The notes beneath the pieces are model-generated. The model had not been told where the DNA came from. It did no database searches and saw only the letters and a list, made by a program, of their open reading frames with translations. A stretch of 64,000 nt of DNA from positions 38,607,829 through 38,671,828 of the forward strand of contig OX387187.1 of assembly GCA_947561395.2 (NCBI GenBank), written 5' to 3'. Of this stretch, positions 31,689 to 43,553 are shown piece by piece. A program made the translations under genes and the position numbers. How positions within the stretch are numbered: the stretch's first letter is position 1; every line of letters begins with the position of its first letter. This DNA comes from Buxus sempervirens (taxonomy: Eukaryota > Streptophyta > Magnoliopsida > Buxales > Buxaceae).

Positions 31689-32992
31689 ATGGATAGAAGT
31701 TGGATTAATAAGCCAAGGTATAAGGATCTGCAATTTTAGGGTCACAAATTTTAAAATATTTATGAGATATTTTAATTTATAATTTGGTTTCTTTTTGGGT
31801 TCTTTAGGTTGAGTCCTGAATACATGCTTGGAGCAGAAAGCTTCATCAAATTTGCCTTCAAACATAATGCAACTAGTGATGGAAAGTTGAAGTGTCCGTG
31901 TAAAAAATGTTGCAATGTCTTTTACCGAAATCCACTTGAGGTGTTTAGACACATTTTGTTGGTTTGTCATTAGATTTTCTACCGTCTCTATCTTTTTTTT
32001 CTGTTCTTCTTGTTATTAGCTTGTTGGTTTGTCATTAGCTTGTTGGTTCTCCAGCATCACTAATCTCTGTAAATTTTCAGGTGTTATATTCAGATTTCGT
32101 TTTAATTTGTGATGGATCAGTTTTGTTGAATCTCACAAGTAGGAATTAGTATGTTGGATTTATCACATGCATTTTTTTCCTTTTGAAATCTAATATGTTT
32201 TCTTTTTTTCCATGAAAACAATATATTAGTTTCTAGTTTTAAATTTTTAGAATAACACCTTTTGACATATTATTAAATTTCCAGATGAGAAGTGAAATAA
32301 ACAAGAAGTGTCGTAGCCAACTCCAAATAAGTCACACTTGCGGAACCAGAAGCTACGCTAGAGTTGTGGAAATTGAGGTAAATACATAACACTTGTAAAG
32401 GGTTTATATTTATTTGCCTTTATCTTTATAGTTCTTTAAATGTTTACTTATCATTTATATTTTGCTTGAAAATAGAAAAAACAACGAGGGATTGATGAGA
32501 TTAGCCGTACCAACTTATTCTGCATCACTCATAAGAAAAAAGATGGCACTCCTATTGATGATGCGTCAGCAGCTATTATGGTAATTTATAAACTTTTATA
32601 AATATTTTTAAGAATATATTATAAATTCTGATTTGAACCTATATTTTTAAGAGCAAATAACCGAACGTCTGGAACAGTTAGAAGATAACTCAGAAGACAT
32701 TATAGCACGAGAAAGAGTTTATGCTGAAATTTTCCCTCCTGAGAGACATGGTCGGATTCGTGGTGTGGGAATGGGTCCTACACCTTCTACCTACATGAAA
32801 AGAAGCTGCAGCAATAAAAATATCTCTAGTGATGCTGTTAAAATATCAAGTTTAGAAGGTGCTCTTGAAGAACAAAAAGTTGCTCTAGAAGAACAAAAGA
32901 CTATTAATGAAAAACTTACTCACGATAATGCAGATCTTAAAAGACGCTTCGATGCCCTTGAAGCTTTTGTGATGCGTTTGACTCGCATTTAG
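31689..32992 (+). CDS. TNPA-like CACTA accessory protein (Transposase_24 / Transpos_assoc type)
   Basis: Five exons can be placed in continuous frame: 31689-31717, 31808-31961, 32285-32377, 32476-32580, 32654-32992, giving about 239 aa. All introns are GT...AG. Exons 1-2 encode the transposase-associated motif (MDRSWINKPRLSPEYMLGAE, then CPCKKCCN). Exons 3-5 encode the En/Spm plant-transposase C-terminal part (HTCGTRSYARV, HKKKDGTPID, ERHGRIRGVGMGPTPS) followed by a coiled coil with repeated ALEEQK. In En/Spm, TNPA binds subterminal repeats and assists excision. No disabling change was found, but the protein is short for the family. Exon borders are my reading and need transcript support. Confidence 0.8.
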
Positions 32993-33439
32993 GCAGTATA
33001 GAAATATAATTATTTCCAATCTAGATTCCTTGTTTCTTGCAAATTCTTTTTTGGGTATTAATGATTTCTTTTTTCTTAATTGAACAGGGATTCCAATTTA
33101 ATCAACGAGAAGACCATCTAGTTAATTATTTTACTGATGTAGCTTTTCTTTCTACCTTATATCATTGTTTGGATTATAGGAATGAAGTGACTTATATAGA
33201 AGGAATTTCTATTTTTAATGTAAATGGATTATTATTATTATTTTTTAGAAATGGAGACTTGTAATTTTTATTTGATAACTCTTTATGTAGATGATGTTGA
33301 TTAAATGGCATGTTGAATTTAGATGATTTATGAAGTGCAGGAACATTGTGGTTTATGTACGTAAAGATTTCCAATTTTGAAGCAAATAGCCTGACTTTTA
33401 AAACTACCATAAATCATACAATGGCTTTAAACAAAAAAG

Positions 33440-33960
33440 AAGCATTTGTGGCATGTCTAAACCGTCACAAAATTTGGATCAAATTGTCATTAAAATATAG
33501 TAAATTAATGACGTTTTTTCAAGTGTTTAGTGACGTTTTCTAAATGTCACTTAAATTGAATTGGCGATGCATATAAGCGTCACAAAATTCTAAATAAACG
33601 CCATTATAGACATGTTTTAATGCATATAAGTGTCACTATAATGCATTTGTGATGTATATAAATGTCATTAAATATTCTAATAAACGTCACTAACTTATGT
33701 GGTAAACGTCATTAATAAATAATTAATAATCATTATTAATAATTATGTAAATGAATTTGTGACATATATAAACGTCACTTAAAATCTAAATAAATGTCAC
33801 TATAGTTAGAAAATTTAATGACGTTTTACAAGAGCGTCACTAAAACAATTAGTGACGCCATTATCATTGACGTTTAATGTAAACGTCACTGATGTTTTAG
33901 TGACGTTTTGTGAAGCATTAGTGACATTTATAAAACGTCACTAAAGCCTACTTTTTTTGT
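33440..33960. repeat. Right subterminal repeat region of the CACTA element
   Basis: There are many copies of GTGACGTTT and AAACGTCAC in both orientations at ~20-40 bp spacing, ending in the 27-bp terminal repeat. They are the expected binding sites for the accessory protein coded upstream. Confidence 0.8.
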
Positions 33961-34165
33961 AGTGATTGTTTGAGATAAGAATATGTTGGTCTAACCCGAA
34001 CCGAATAGTTTTCATGTAGTTCGGTTTGGTTCGATTTGGGTTTGGGTTTTTTTTTAATATATTTTCGGTTCGGTTTTCAATTCAGTTCGGTTTAACTATA
34101 TATATTTTTGGTTTGGTCTTGGGTTGACATCAACCCAGACCAAACCGAACCAAGTTGCACCCCTA

Positions 34166-35096
34166 ACGTGCATTACCAAAAAAAAAAAAAATCATCATCT
34201 AGGTGACTTTATTTTGTAGATAAACTTGGGCTCATTTATAGGGATTCGATCCTTCTCTTCCCTCGAACCTAATTGAAGAGAGATTCCTTCTGTCTTCCCC
34301 TGAGACTTTTGAGATTAGAGAGATTAATTAGTGAAGACTTTACTTATTTTTTCTTCTAAAGAACCCTTTCAGTAGAGACCGACAGACCAAGCTCCAAAAA
34401 GAAAAAGACCACTAGTGCTTGTGAGAAGATAATTAAGAATCCTTCTTGCTCATAATGAGGCAGTAGGAGGAGCAACGGCAGGTTTACATTAACGTTATTT
34501 AGTATAGCGGCTTTATAGGTGAATGTCACAACTATGTATATCAAATGGCCCTAATAAAAATTTTCAATACTCCCTTGAACGTGCAACTTTGCGAGGAACA
34601 TATATAGGGAGGACCAACACAAAGCATTCACACCTTTGGATACAAATAAATGTCAAGACAATTTACCCCAGTAGTCGAATACAAGACCTCCTACTTTGAT
34701 ACTATGTTAACTTTTTTTTGGCGGAACTTATACTATGTTGACACTATATAGCTTTTCATATATAAATAATTAATGGGGACTGCACGAAAGTTAAAGATAA
34801 ACGTAAAAGTTTTTCATGTCCAGGTGGAAGGGCAGTATCGCCCATGGCCCGGACATGACGGCCCATGCTAGAAGCAGGGCAGCCTTGCCCGTACATGGCC
34901 TAGCACGTGGCTGGCCTCCGTGGGTCTTGGATTACATGGGCCATTGACGTTAAAAAGGAGGTCAAAATGACCTTTTGTTTTTCTAAATAATACTCAAAAC
35001 AGGATTTCAGATTTATAGGACCACAAAAAAGGGATCACAACAAGAGAAAAAGAAAAGAAAGAGATAAGAAAAGGTGGCAGCCAACCAAATTCTCTA
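34166..35096. other. Intergenic, nothing recognised
   Basis: The stretch is AT-rich, with a GC-rich patch at 34820-34930 (GGCCCGGACATGACGG region) of unknown nature. It is not shared with ankyrin unit A. Confidence 0.4.
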
Positions 35097-36077
35097 CTAT
35101 GGTTTGTGGGCCCCAAAAGTTAAAAAAAAAAAATAGTAAATGGAGCAGCCTAACGACAAACCTTGAATTTTCCATTAAGTTGAAGAACTACAGAGCGGCT
35201 GTAGGATCGCTTGTTGGTTTACTTAAAAAAAATTCAATTTTTTTTTGCTTTTGTGAAGTGAAATGGAGAAACCCAGGCACGTGTATTATACCTGAATAAT
35301 TTTAGATAAAAATGAAACATAAAAAATTTATACTAAAATTAAAGAAAACCCTCTAGAATATAGTATATATTATACGTACTTCATAATAAAAGGGATAAAT
35401 TCTAAATGAAAAATATATCTATATCAAAATTTTTGCAATTAATAAAGCAAACACTAAACATATAATACGTTTCTATGGTGCGCACAAGGTTTCACGGGTT
35501 TATGTAAGAAATAGCAATAATATATTAGTATATTTTCTATGATATATATATAAATAGGTTGTTTATTTCTCTCTCTTTCATTTTTATAGTATCTAAGGTA
35601 TCACAAGTTTAAATTAAATTATATATTTTAAATTATCACGTAGAATGTCAAAGGTTACAACGAGACACAATTTCAGACATATCACCCACAATTAATTTCC
35701 AGGCTTTCTAAATATTTTAAATTAGATAGATTAATGAAATTATAAATATTGATTTAAAACTAAAAATAAATCTTCAGTAGATTAAATCTCCTCTTACTTA
35801 ATTTAGTATACATTAGAAACATAGATCCCATCTATCTACATCCGATTAAGAACTATAAATAAGAAAATTTCTTGTGCTAGCTTTTTCTCTCTTAATTCTT
35901 AAACGTGGGGGGCTTGGATAGATTGGGCCTGCGGCTTGTACAGATCATTTTCAACAAACAACTCTTAATCCTAATGGCTAGATGTATATATGTAGAAAAT
36001 CTTTATATCTCAATTTTAATTAATATTATTGCTTATTCTACTAAAAACAATGAAGTACATAAAGTGGAAAACCAAAA

Positions 36078-36510
36078 GAGAAAATTAATTTTTAGTGGTA
36101 CTTTATCAAAATTTTTAAGATTTAGTCAGCAAAAGTTTTGAGTTTTAATTTTTAGTACATTTTTATCAAAATAATTAATTGTTAATGCTATTTCAATGTT
36201 CCACGTAAATTCTTCCAAAAATACCCTTATACATTTTACTTCCGGGACTTGTACAAGCCATTTTAGACTTGTACAAGCAATACAATGACTTGTATAAATC
36301 AATAAATTAGCTTGTACAAGTCAATAAAATAACTTGTACAAGTCAATAAAATGAGTGATATAAGGGTATTCTTGGAATATTGGATTTGTAATAGTAAAAT
36401 AACACTAAAAATTAATTATTTTGATAAAGGTGTACTAAAAGTTAAAACTCAAAACTTTGCTGACTAAATCTTAAATAATTTGATAAAGCACCACTAAAAA
36501 TTAATTTCCC
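36078..36510. mobile_element. MITE, GGGAAATTAATTTTTAGT family (copy 2)
   Basis: The 433-bp element has ~110-bp inverted repeats (left GAGAAAATTAATTTTTAGTG, right CACTAAAAATTAATTTCCC). The centre has several GACTTGTACAAGT units. Compared with unit A it replaces about 70 bp of flank instead of giving a clean duplication, so insertion was accompanied by a deletion. Confidence 0.8.
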
Positions 36511-36660
36511 TTTATTTATTATGAGGGAGTAAATACACACATGAAAAAAAACAAAAGAAAAAGAAAGAGCAAAGATCGTTACCAAAAAAAAAAAAAAGAA
36601 AGAGCAAAGATAACTACCTGCCACACCTTAAATATTCTATACCATATATTCATATTATGC

Positions 36661-39318
36661 TTACGCAGACTCGCTTGCATTTGTATTTCCTCTATTATCA
36701 TCGGTCGCCGTTGAAGATTTTCCGCACTCCTCAACAATCTTAATGGGCATGGAAAGAAACCTTATGGCGACGTATCCACAAGCCAAAATCAAGCCACATA
36801 TTCCTACCACAGCGATGTATTTTGTGCCTTGATCCCCTGAATTAGCGAGCAAAGAGTACAAGAAGGTGAAGAACATTGCATTGAGGGAGAACAAGAGTAC
36901 CCTTTGCAGTGGAAATCCCATTGTGAGAATAACCATCATGAAAACAGATGAATAGAACCCCAGCGAGTTGCACAACCTGAACATAAAGCCTAGCATAGAG
37001 TCGTAGGTAAAGAAAGAGTCTTCCTGATCTTCCAGATGCACACCGTGATTATTGGAAGAGTCTTCCTGATCTTCCAGCTTTTTAAATGCAACATCGTAAG
37101 TGGTTGTGGCAATGAGCACAGCAACCACTAGTAGTGCATTGCGGACATCGCCTGGTTTGTCCCTCCCCTCGTGGTAGCGGAAGTACCTGAGTGACTCCGG
37201 CAAAATATTCCAAGTGATTTGCTTAATATTTCGTGATCCGGCTCTGGAAAGAGCCTCTTTAATCTGCACACACCGCTCATGCATATAAAAGAGAAAGCCA
37301 TTAATGAAAGTTTTACTTTTTGTAGATTTAATTTGTGTGATTAAAGTAGTCTCAAATTATTTGGAGTTTATTAGAGGGAGAGATAGAGTTTCATGATGAT
37401 AATTATGGATTTCTAGTTAGTCATAGGGCTGGCAATTGGTTGAATATGGTATAGATCTACCATGATCTGAATTCGAACTGAAAATAAAAATCCGATATCC
37501 GAATTCGATCTGAAATCCGATGAATCTTTTATATGTGAATCTGAATTCGAAACCGAATTTAAATACTGTATCCGAATTCGAAATTTGACCAAATGAATAA
37601 CTGAAATCCAAAGTCGATCCAAATTAGATCCGATTTGAACTTAAAGCTCAAAAGTCAAGTTTAACTATTAAAACAAATTTTAACTATCAAAACTAATGAA
37701 AAATATAACTATTAAAGCAAATTAGATCCGAATATGGTATGGATCTACGTACTAAGTTTAATTATTAAAGCAAGACATGAGTACGGATGGTTCAACCATA
37801 GTTTATACAAAGTTTACCAATGGTTTAATGAAAAGTATATATTGATTTAGGTTTGGATCTTATTCGGATCGGATACGGACATATTCGAATTCAGATCTGA
37901 ATTAGGTTGAATCCGAAATCAGAAATTCGTATTCGAACCGTGGATCTATATCTCATATCCGAATTCGAGATTTTTGGATCAGATTCAGGTCGAATTCGGA
38001 TATATATCTGACCCATTGCCAACCATAGTTAGTCATGTTAGAATCCCAGATGTAGAAGAAGAAGCAATTGCCAAATCAACAATCGTTTGAGGATCTCAGC
38101 TCAGACACAAGTCAATAGTAGTTGTAGAATCAACAATAGTGTTGGGAAAATCAACAATACTGTTGGTAAATCAGGCACGTAATTTACATTGTTCGGCGAA
38201 GATGCCTGTGTCCATGATCGATGATGGGAGCTAGTTTCTTCTCTAAATATTTGCTAATATTGTTGCGAGTGTAAAACCCTCCTCTCCTAGTCGAAATACT
38301 GAAATCTCATCTATACAATCAGAAAATCTATTTGAAAACACAACAACAAATAACCAAAATAGAAAACCTATTCGAAAACACAACAATAAATAACCAAAAT
38401 ACCCTTCCTGCGGTGTTGGGGCTCAACCTGTATTGACTGAATACAAGGCACATACAAAACAAATAGCTAGTTTGAGAGATCTCAGCTCTTGTCAAGTCAA
38501 TAATTGTTTGTGAGAGATATTATCTCTTTCTCTGCAAATTAGTGAACTTTTCAAACAATTTCTAGTTGTTTCTATAGCAATTTCTATACAGAAGGGAATA
38601 CCATTGAAACCACTAATTAATTACTTGTGTTATTATCGAAGTATTAATAGAGGCATACGCCTGATTTCTGTAACCACTTCCACAACTGAAATGGCTTAAG
38701 CACTGTAACCCCATATATATATGTATGTGCAAGGCTTACCTCGTCATGATCTGTGCGTTCTACCCCCAGTTGCAAGATGGTGTTACCTTCATCATCTTTG
38801 TGCCTAAGAACCTCCTCCCTATTGTGTAACTTCAGCCATTCCATCAAAAACTTAAATGCTTCGAGTTGATTGCGTTTCACAGCAAGATGTAGAGCCGTCT
38901 CTCGTTTCACAGTCAAATCTTCAAAGGCCATTGGACAAGCAGATAGGAACTTCTCTAAAAGATCTATATTGCCTAAAATGGTCGCTTCATGCAAAGGAGT
39001 TCTTCCCTCACGTCCCTTCAACCGCACCAGTACGTTATCCATCTCTACAAGGCCCTTAACAATCAGCTCATGACCCCCTCCCAAAGCAAGATGCACAGGG
39101 CTATAACCATCTTGGTTCAGCTTTCTTGCAAATGAAGGTTTCAGATTCACAACCTCCATAGCCAAAGCGGCATTTCCTTTCCTTGCTGCTATGTGTAGAG
39201 GGGTATCAATAAACGGGACTCGATCGATATTGTCAAGAACAAACGAATCTTGCGCTATTAATTCGTACAAGCCATTGATATCTCCTGCTTCTGCGACTTG
39301 TTTCAACCTTTGATCCAT
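36661..39318 (-). CDS. Ankyrin-repeat protein with C-terminal PGG membrane domain (BDA1/ACD6-like), copy B
   Basis: The two exons are 39318-38740 (193 codons, GTAAGCC donor) and 37263-36661 (after TGTGTGCAG), in phase 0, giving about 393 aa. Exon 1 is nearly identical to copy A (start MDQRLKQVAEAGDINGLYEL; ankyrin repeats YSPVHLALGGGHE, RTPLHEATILGN, ETALHLAVKRNQ). Exon 2 starts IKEALSRAGSRN instead of the 42 residues VVKMLLGKQ...RQTQ of copy A. The end of the last ankyrin repeat is therefore missing, while acceptor and frame are kept. The PGG segment (VRNALLVVAVLIATTTYDVA) and later helices are intact. It lacks the decapeptide expansion of copy A. Plausibly expressed; whether it is functional without the terminal repeat is uncertain. 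Confidence 0.85.
37424..38027. mobile_element. hAT-type MITE in the intron of ankyrin copy B
   Basis: The 604-bp element starts TAGGGCTGGCAATTGG and ends CCATTGCCAACCATA. It is flanked by an exact 8-bp duplication, GTTAGTCA (37416-37423, 38028-38035). The paralogous intron in copy A has a single GTTAGTCA with no insertion, an empty-site proof. The interior is composed of GAATTCG/ATCCGA-type repeats with no coding. Confidence 0.93.
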
Positions 39319-39789
39319 TTGGAGAGTGTAGGCCGGAGAGTGTTTATGGCTAACTTTGGAGACTTGAAGCTAGCTCACATGCACAATTATATCATATGGC
39401 CTCCAACTAAAGACTTCAAGTCTTCGACTTAAGAAAGCTAAACCCAACTTCAATTATTTCCAATAAGCGGACAAGTTTTTAACCTAACCCCTAATCGGAT
39501 TGACTGGGGGTCATCAACTAAAGTTGCATCCCCTGTTGTAGATAATCGTTGATTCTTTAAATTGTTGAGAGAGAAGAAGAAAATTATGTGCGCGTACGGA
39601 GACGACAGGATTTAGTGGTGTTAAATCCAAAAACTTTTGTGTCGGAGAGTCATCTTCAATTCACTGCTATTCCATATTATATCTATTGCATACCCTGTTT
39701 TATCTTTGGATATCCCACAGCATTATTGAATGAGTTGAAAGCACTAATTCCCTAGCCATGTGTGTGACTTTCACTTGGTGAAATAGACT

Positions 39790-40615
39790 ACAAGAAAAGT
39801 GGGCATTAGTGACGTTTATTTGATGATGTTGTAGATAAAACGTCACTAAAGTTAATTTTCATGATGTTTATAATGAAAAGTCACTAATATCACCTTTTTA
39901 ATGACGCTTAAATGGAAAATGTCACAATAATATTAAATTATGGTGACATTTATTGCAAAATATCACAAATATTAAATTATGGTGACGTGTGCTATAAATC
40001 GTCACAATAATATTAAAAATTATGATGATGTTTGATAAAAAATGTCACAAATATAAAATTATAGTGATGTCCAGTGCAAAACATCACAATAATATCATAA
40101 ATTATTGTGATGTTTGTTGCAAAATGTCACAATATTAACTTATGGTGACATTCACTACAAAATGTCACAATATTGTTTAAACTTATGGTAATATTTGCAA
40201 CAAAACGTCATAAATAAAAAATTATAGTGATGTTCGGTCCAAAACGTCACAATAATATTGAGAATTGTCGTGACGTTTGGTACGTCACAAATATTAAATT
40301 ATGGTGACATTCATTATAAAATGTCACAATATTTTTTAAACTTATGGTGATATTTGCTACAAAATGTCACAAATAAAAAATTATAGTGATGCTCGGTCCA
40401 AAATGTCATAATAATATTTAGAATTGTTGTGACGTTTGGTACCAAGCGTAAAAAATATTAAGTTATGGTGATGTTTAGTACATAATGCCACAATAATATT
40501 AAGAGTTTGCAGTGATGTTTACTACAAATCGTCACAAATATTAAATTTTGGTGACATTTGCAGGAAAACATCACAAACATTAAATTGTAGTGATGTTTGC
40601 TAAAAAAAGTTGCGT
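39790..40615. mobile_element. CACTA-type terminal/subterminal remnant, copy B
   Basis: It begins GACTACAAGAAAAGTGGGCA (first base changed from the C of copy A) and continues with the same degenerate GTGACGTTT/AAACGTCAC array as 10137-10965. It is truncated at the same place, so it belongs to the duplicated unit. Confidence 0.8.
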
Positions 40616-40734
40616 ATAGTTACATGTGTTTATATGATAAACTTCACAATTTAAAAATTAAAAAATGAAAAACTAATCTAAGGTCGATTAGTTACATGTG
40701 TTATATATGGTCGATTTTAATTTCTTTCTACGTA

Positions 40735-41121
40735 CAATTACCCATTCATATTGAGTTTATACCATATTGAGTTTCTTTCTTCAAATATATGTCACCTCTG
40801 CTGAATGCAATCCTTCACCTTAATTCAATGTGGCTGAAGTAGCTTTACTTTTTGTAATAGATAATATAAGCTTTTATCACATGCAATATTGATCTTTCTA
40901 GTTTTTTTTTAATATATATTGTTTAAAATATTTCTTATGTTTTAAATAAGGAAAAACCTTTATTCATTTGGGTATATGACACTTTAACATCTCAGATAAG
41001 CTTTGTTTATAGTATGAATAAAGTAATAGGGGCCCTCCAAATGTGCTTTCACGTGGGGGACCCCCCAAAAAAAGGGGAAATTGACCTAGCTCCTTATTTT
41101 ATGTCCACTTCAACCTCTAGT

Positions 41122-41158
<37 letters not shown>

Positions 41159-41160
41159 TT
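40735..41160. repeat. Start block of the tandem ankyrin unit (copy 3 of 3)
   Basis: The block is homologous to 2935-3390 and begins CCCATTCATATTGAGTTTAT. It ends in a TA microsatellite (41126-41152). A MULE inserted just downstream, at 41198. No gene is visible. Confidence 0.75.
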
Positions 41161-41197
41161 TTTTCGATTGTCTTTTATATATGTAGAATAAAATCAA

Positions 41198-42875
41198 GGG
41201 AAATTTACACCTACACCCCCTGAGGTTTGGGAAAGTGACACGGACACCCCCTGTAGTTTTAAACCGATCACTTACTACCCCTGTAGTTTTAAAAACCGTC
41301 ACCGACCACCCCTGCCATTAGATCAGACCCTAACATCGTTAAGTTACTTCTATAAATGGCCAAAATACCCCTCCTTTAAAATCAAAACACATTTGTGTCC
41401 TAAGATTAGCTTAGCCAGCTCTCTGTCAACTCCGTTTCCTGCGAAAGCTTCGTGTTTCCTTTTTTATTATTCGTCACCATCCTCCTTCGTCTTTTGGTTA
41501 CCAAAAAAAAAAAAAAAAACCTTCTTCGTCTTCTTTACGTCATTGAGATTTGTGTACCTGTTTGTGGGTGTTTTCCCTCCTTCTACTCCGTTCATCATTC
41601 GATGAATTATTCTTTCGATTTAGAGTGGTTTCTTTGCATTTGAGCATCGGAGGGAATGAATCTTTGAAGATATTATTCTATTCGATTCACTACTCCAAGT
41701 CCGCAAGTCTTAGAAGGATGGTTGAGTCCTGAAGCGATTTTAGTGTTTACTTGTAATTAGCCATTGATGGCGATCAGAGGTGTCGATTTCAAGTGGTGAG
41801 TTCAAATTTCTACTGGTAACGAAGACCTGAATTGCTGTAATTCTAGTGGACATAGGGTTTTCTCTCTGTGTTTCTTCTAATCTCACCCGTACACAAAGAT
41901 TCAACACTTGCAGGTGCCGCGTAATTTGAATGGGGAAGAAAAAGAAATTTATCAAGAATAAAAGATCTGCAACTTTTCAGTTGCTCGGGATTCAGGCATC
42001 GATCGTCCTGATCTTTCTGACAAAAATCTACAAGTTTACTGTTATCCAATACAAAATGAAACAGAGAAACCCTTTTTTTCTAAATCTTACAACACCGACG
42101 ATACAATGCCGAACACGAAGTGAAACTCCCCACAAAACAACCCAGAAAAAAGTCACACCAGATTACTTAGGACGCGACAAGAATCCCAAAAAAAATTAAC
42201 CAGAAAAAAAGAAAACAAAACAGCCTTCTTTTTCTTGCTATTAGTACTAAAACTCTCGATTCCTTCACCGTTGTATCACCGGGAAAGCAGATTTCTCACC
42301 CCCGAATAATCGGAAAAACCGTTCTCCAGTGACTTTGAAACACGTAAATGGGGAAGGGAGAAGATGAAGTGAGAGAGAAAAGACGAAGAAGAAGAAGAAG
42401 AGCAGAAGAAGGGACCAAACACCACAAACAGAGAACCGATAGACTCTTGAATTTGAGGCTTTTGATATGATGGAAAGCCGGAAAGGCTGGGGGTTTCCCG
42501 ACGATGGCTATTGTTCAGAATAGCACTCTCTCTTCTTTTTGTTTCCTCCACCCTGCCTCGGTCACTTACCAGTGTTTGGAAATGGTGCGATGCGTTGAAG
42601 AAGAGGGTAGAGATCAGAGATTAGGGGCTTTTTTTTTTGGGTGAATGCTCTTTACACTGGAGGAGTGAACGAAGAAGACGGTGTGTTTTGATTTTAAAGG
42701 AGGGGTATTTTGGCCATTTACAGAAGTAACTCAACGGTGTTAGGGTCTGATCTAACGGCAGGGGTGGTTGGTGACGGTTTTTAAAACTACAGGGGTAGTA
42801 AGTGATCGGTTTTGAACTACAGGGGATGTCCGTGTCACTTTCCCAAACCTCAGGGGGTGTAAATGTAAATTTCCC
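41198..42875. mobile_element. Mutator-like element with ~190-bp terminal inverted repeats
   Basis: The 1678-bp element runs from GGGAAATTTACACCTACACC to its inverted counterpart ending GTAAATTTCCC. It has an exact 9-bp target duplication, TAAAATCAA (41189-41197, 42876-42884), the length typical of MULEs. The inverted repeats extend about 190 bp (to the TTTAAAATCAAAACACA region). The ~1.3-kb centre has no transposase. It contains GC-richer, gene-like sequence and a GAA-repeat tract near 42385-42415, so it may hold captured host DNA that I cannot identify. Confidence 0.93.
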
Positions 42876-42884
42876 TAAAATCAA

Positions 42885-43550
42885 TAAAGCTTGTCATGGG
42901 CTGAAATGCTTGGGCTGTGATCGAGTCAGGCCTAAAGCACACAGCTTGCATCACCTTTTCTAGTTCCTGCGATCATTATCTCAACATAAAGGACCTCTTA
43001 ATTTCTTTGGAATGATTAAATTCCGTCAAAATTTTCTTATATCATCAATTAAGTATCCTAAAATATTTATGCATTTCCTGATGAAGTATTAAATATAGTA
43101 AAAAAAATAAAATAAACTAGGTTAATTAAAATGATTTCAGTATATAAAACAATTATATAGCTAGGGAGAGGTAGTGTAAGAGAGTGGGGTTTAATACTAA
43201 TTAGTACTGCGTTTTTTATGTGGAGAATGTGCTAGTGAGAATGCATTCGAGAAAAATCAACAATTTAAAAACTAAAACATAAAAATCAAAGCAACAAAAA
43301 AGAAAAAGAAAAAGGAAATAGAAATTGAGAGGTGAATAAGCAACATCCTAGCTACAACAAACCTCACAGGTTTGCTAATTCAATAGCATGGAAGACTTGA
43401 CTTAACTATTTATATTTCTGCTTAAAGAACTTTGAAGTTTCTGTCATTTTAGTCCTCTAAAATCACCAGTTTCTTTCATTTCAGGACAGAGCAAGGGATC
43501 GGTAACATTATGATTTGAAAATCCAACTTTGGAAATCCCAGTCAAATAGC
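42885..43550. other. AT-rich intergenic DNA, nothing recognised
   Basis: No coding or terminal-repeat signal is seen between the MULE and the next element. Confidence 0.4.
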
Positions 43551-43553
43551 TTA

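Larger units (their letters stand above)
29220..33964 (+). mobile_element. CACTA (En/Spm-type) transposon with captured HSP70 segment
   Basis: The 4745-bp element starts CACTACAAAAAAAAGTAGGC and ends with the inverted repeat GCCTACTTTTTTTGTAGTG. Terminal repeats are ~27 bp, flanked by an exact ATT duplication (29217-29219, 33965-33967). Subterminal AAACGTCAC/GTGACGTTT repeats fill 29245-29430 and 33460-33950. Inside are an HSP70 fragment and a TNPA-like gene. No transposase (TNPD) gene was seen, so the element is non-autonomous. It sits in the AT-rich centre of a hAT MITE. Confidence 0.93.
28921..34165. mobile_element. hAT-type non-autonomous element interrupted by a CACTA element
   Basis: Outer ends read TTAGGGGTGTAACTCGG (28921) and TTGCACCCCTA (ending 34165), the TAGGGGTG terminal repeat typical of plant hAT elements. 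The flanks are ACGTGCAA and ACGTGCAT, an 8-bp target duplication with one mismatch. The two arms (28921-29219, 33965-34165) are built from GGTTCGGTTT-type runs and have no coding. Without the CACTA insertion the element is about 500 bp. Confidence 0.75.
35097..39785. repeat. Segmental duplication, copy B (ankyrin unit)
   Basis: This is the counterpart of 3388-7247. Insertions specific to B are a hAT MITE (37424-38027) in the intron and a TIR MITE (36078-36510) in the 3' flank. Exon 2 has lost about 120 bp at its start. The 5' flank runs without interruption into the CACTA remnant, showing the pre-insertion state of the site later hit by solo LTR A in unit A. Confidence 0.85.
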
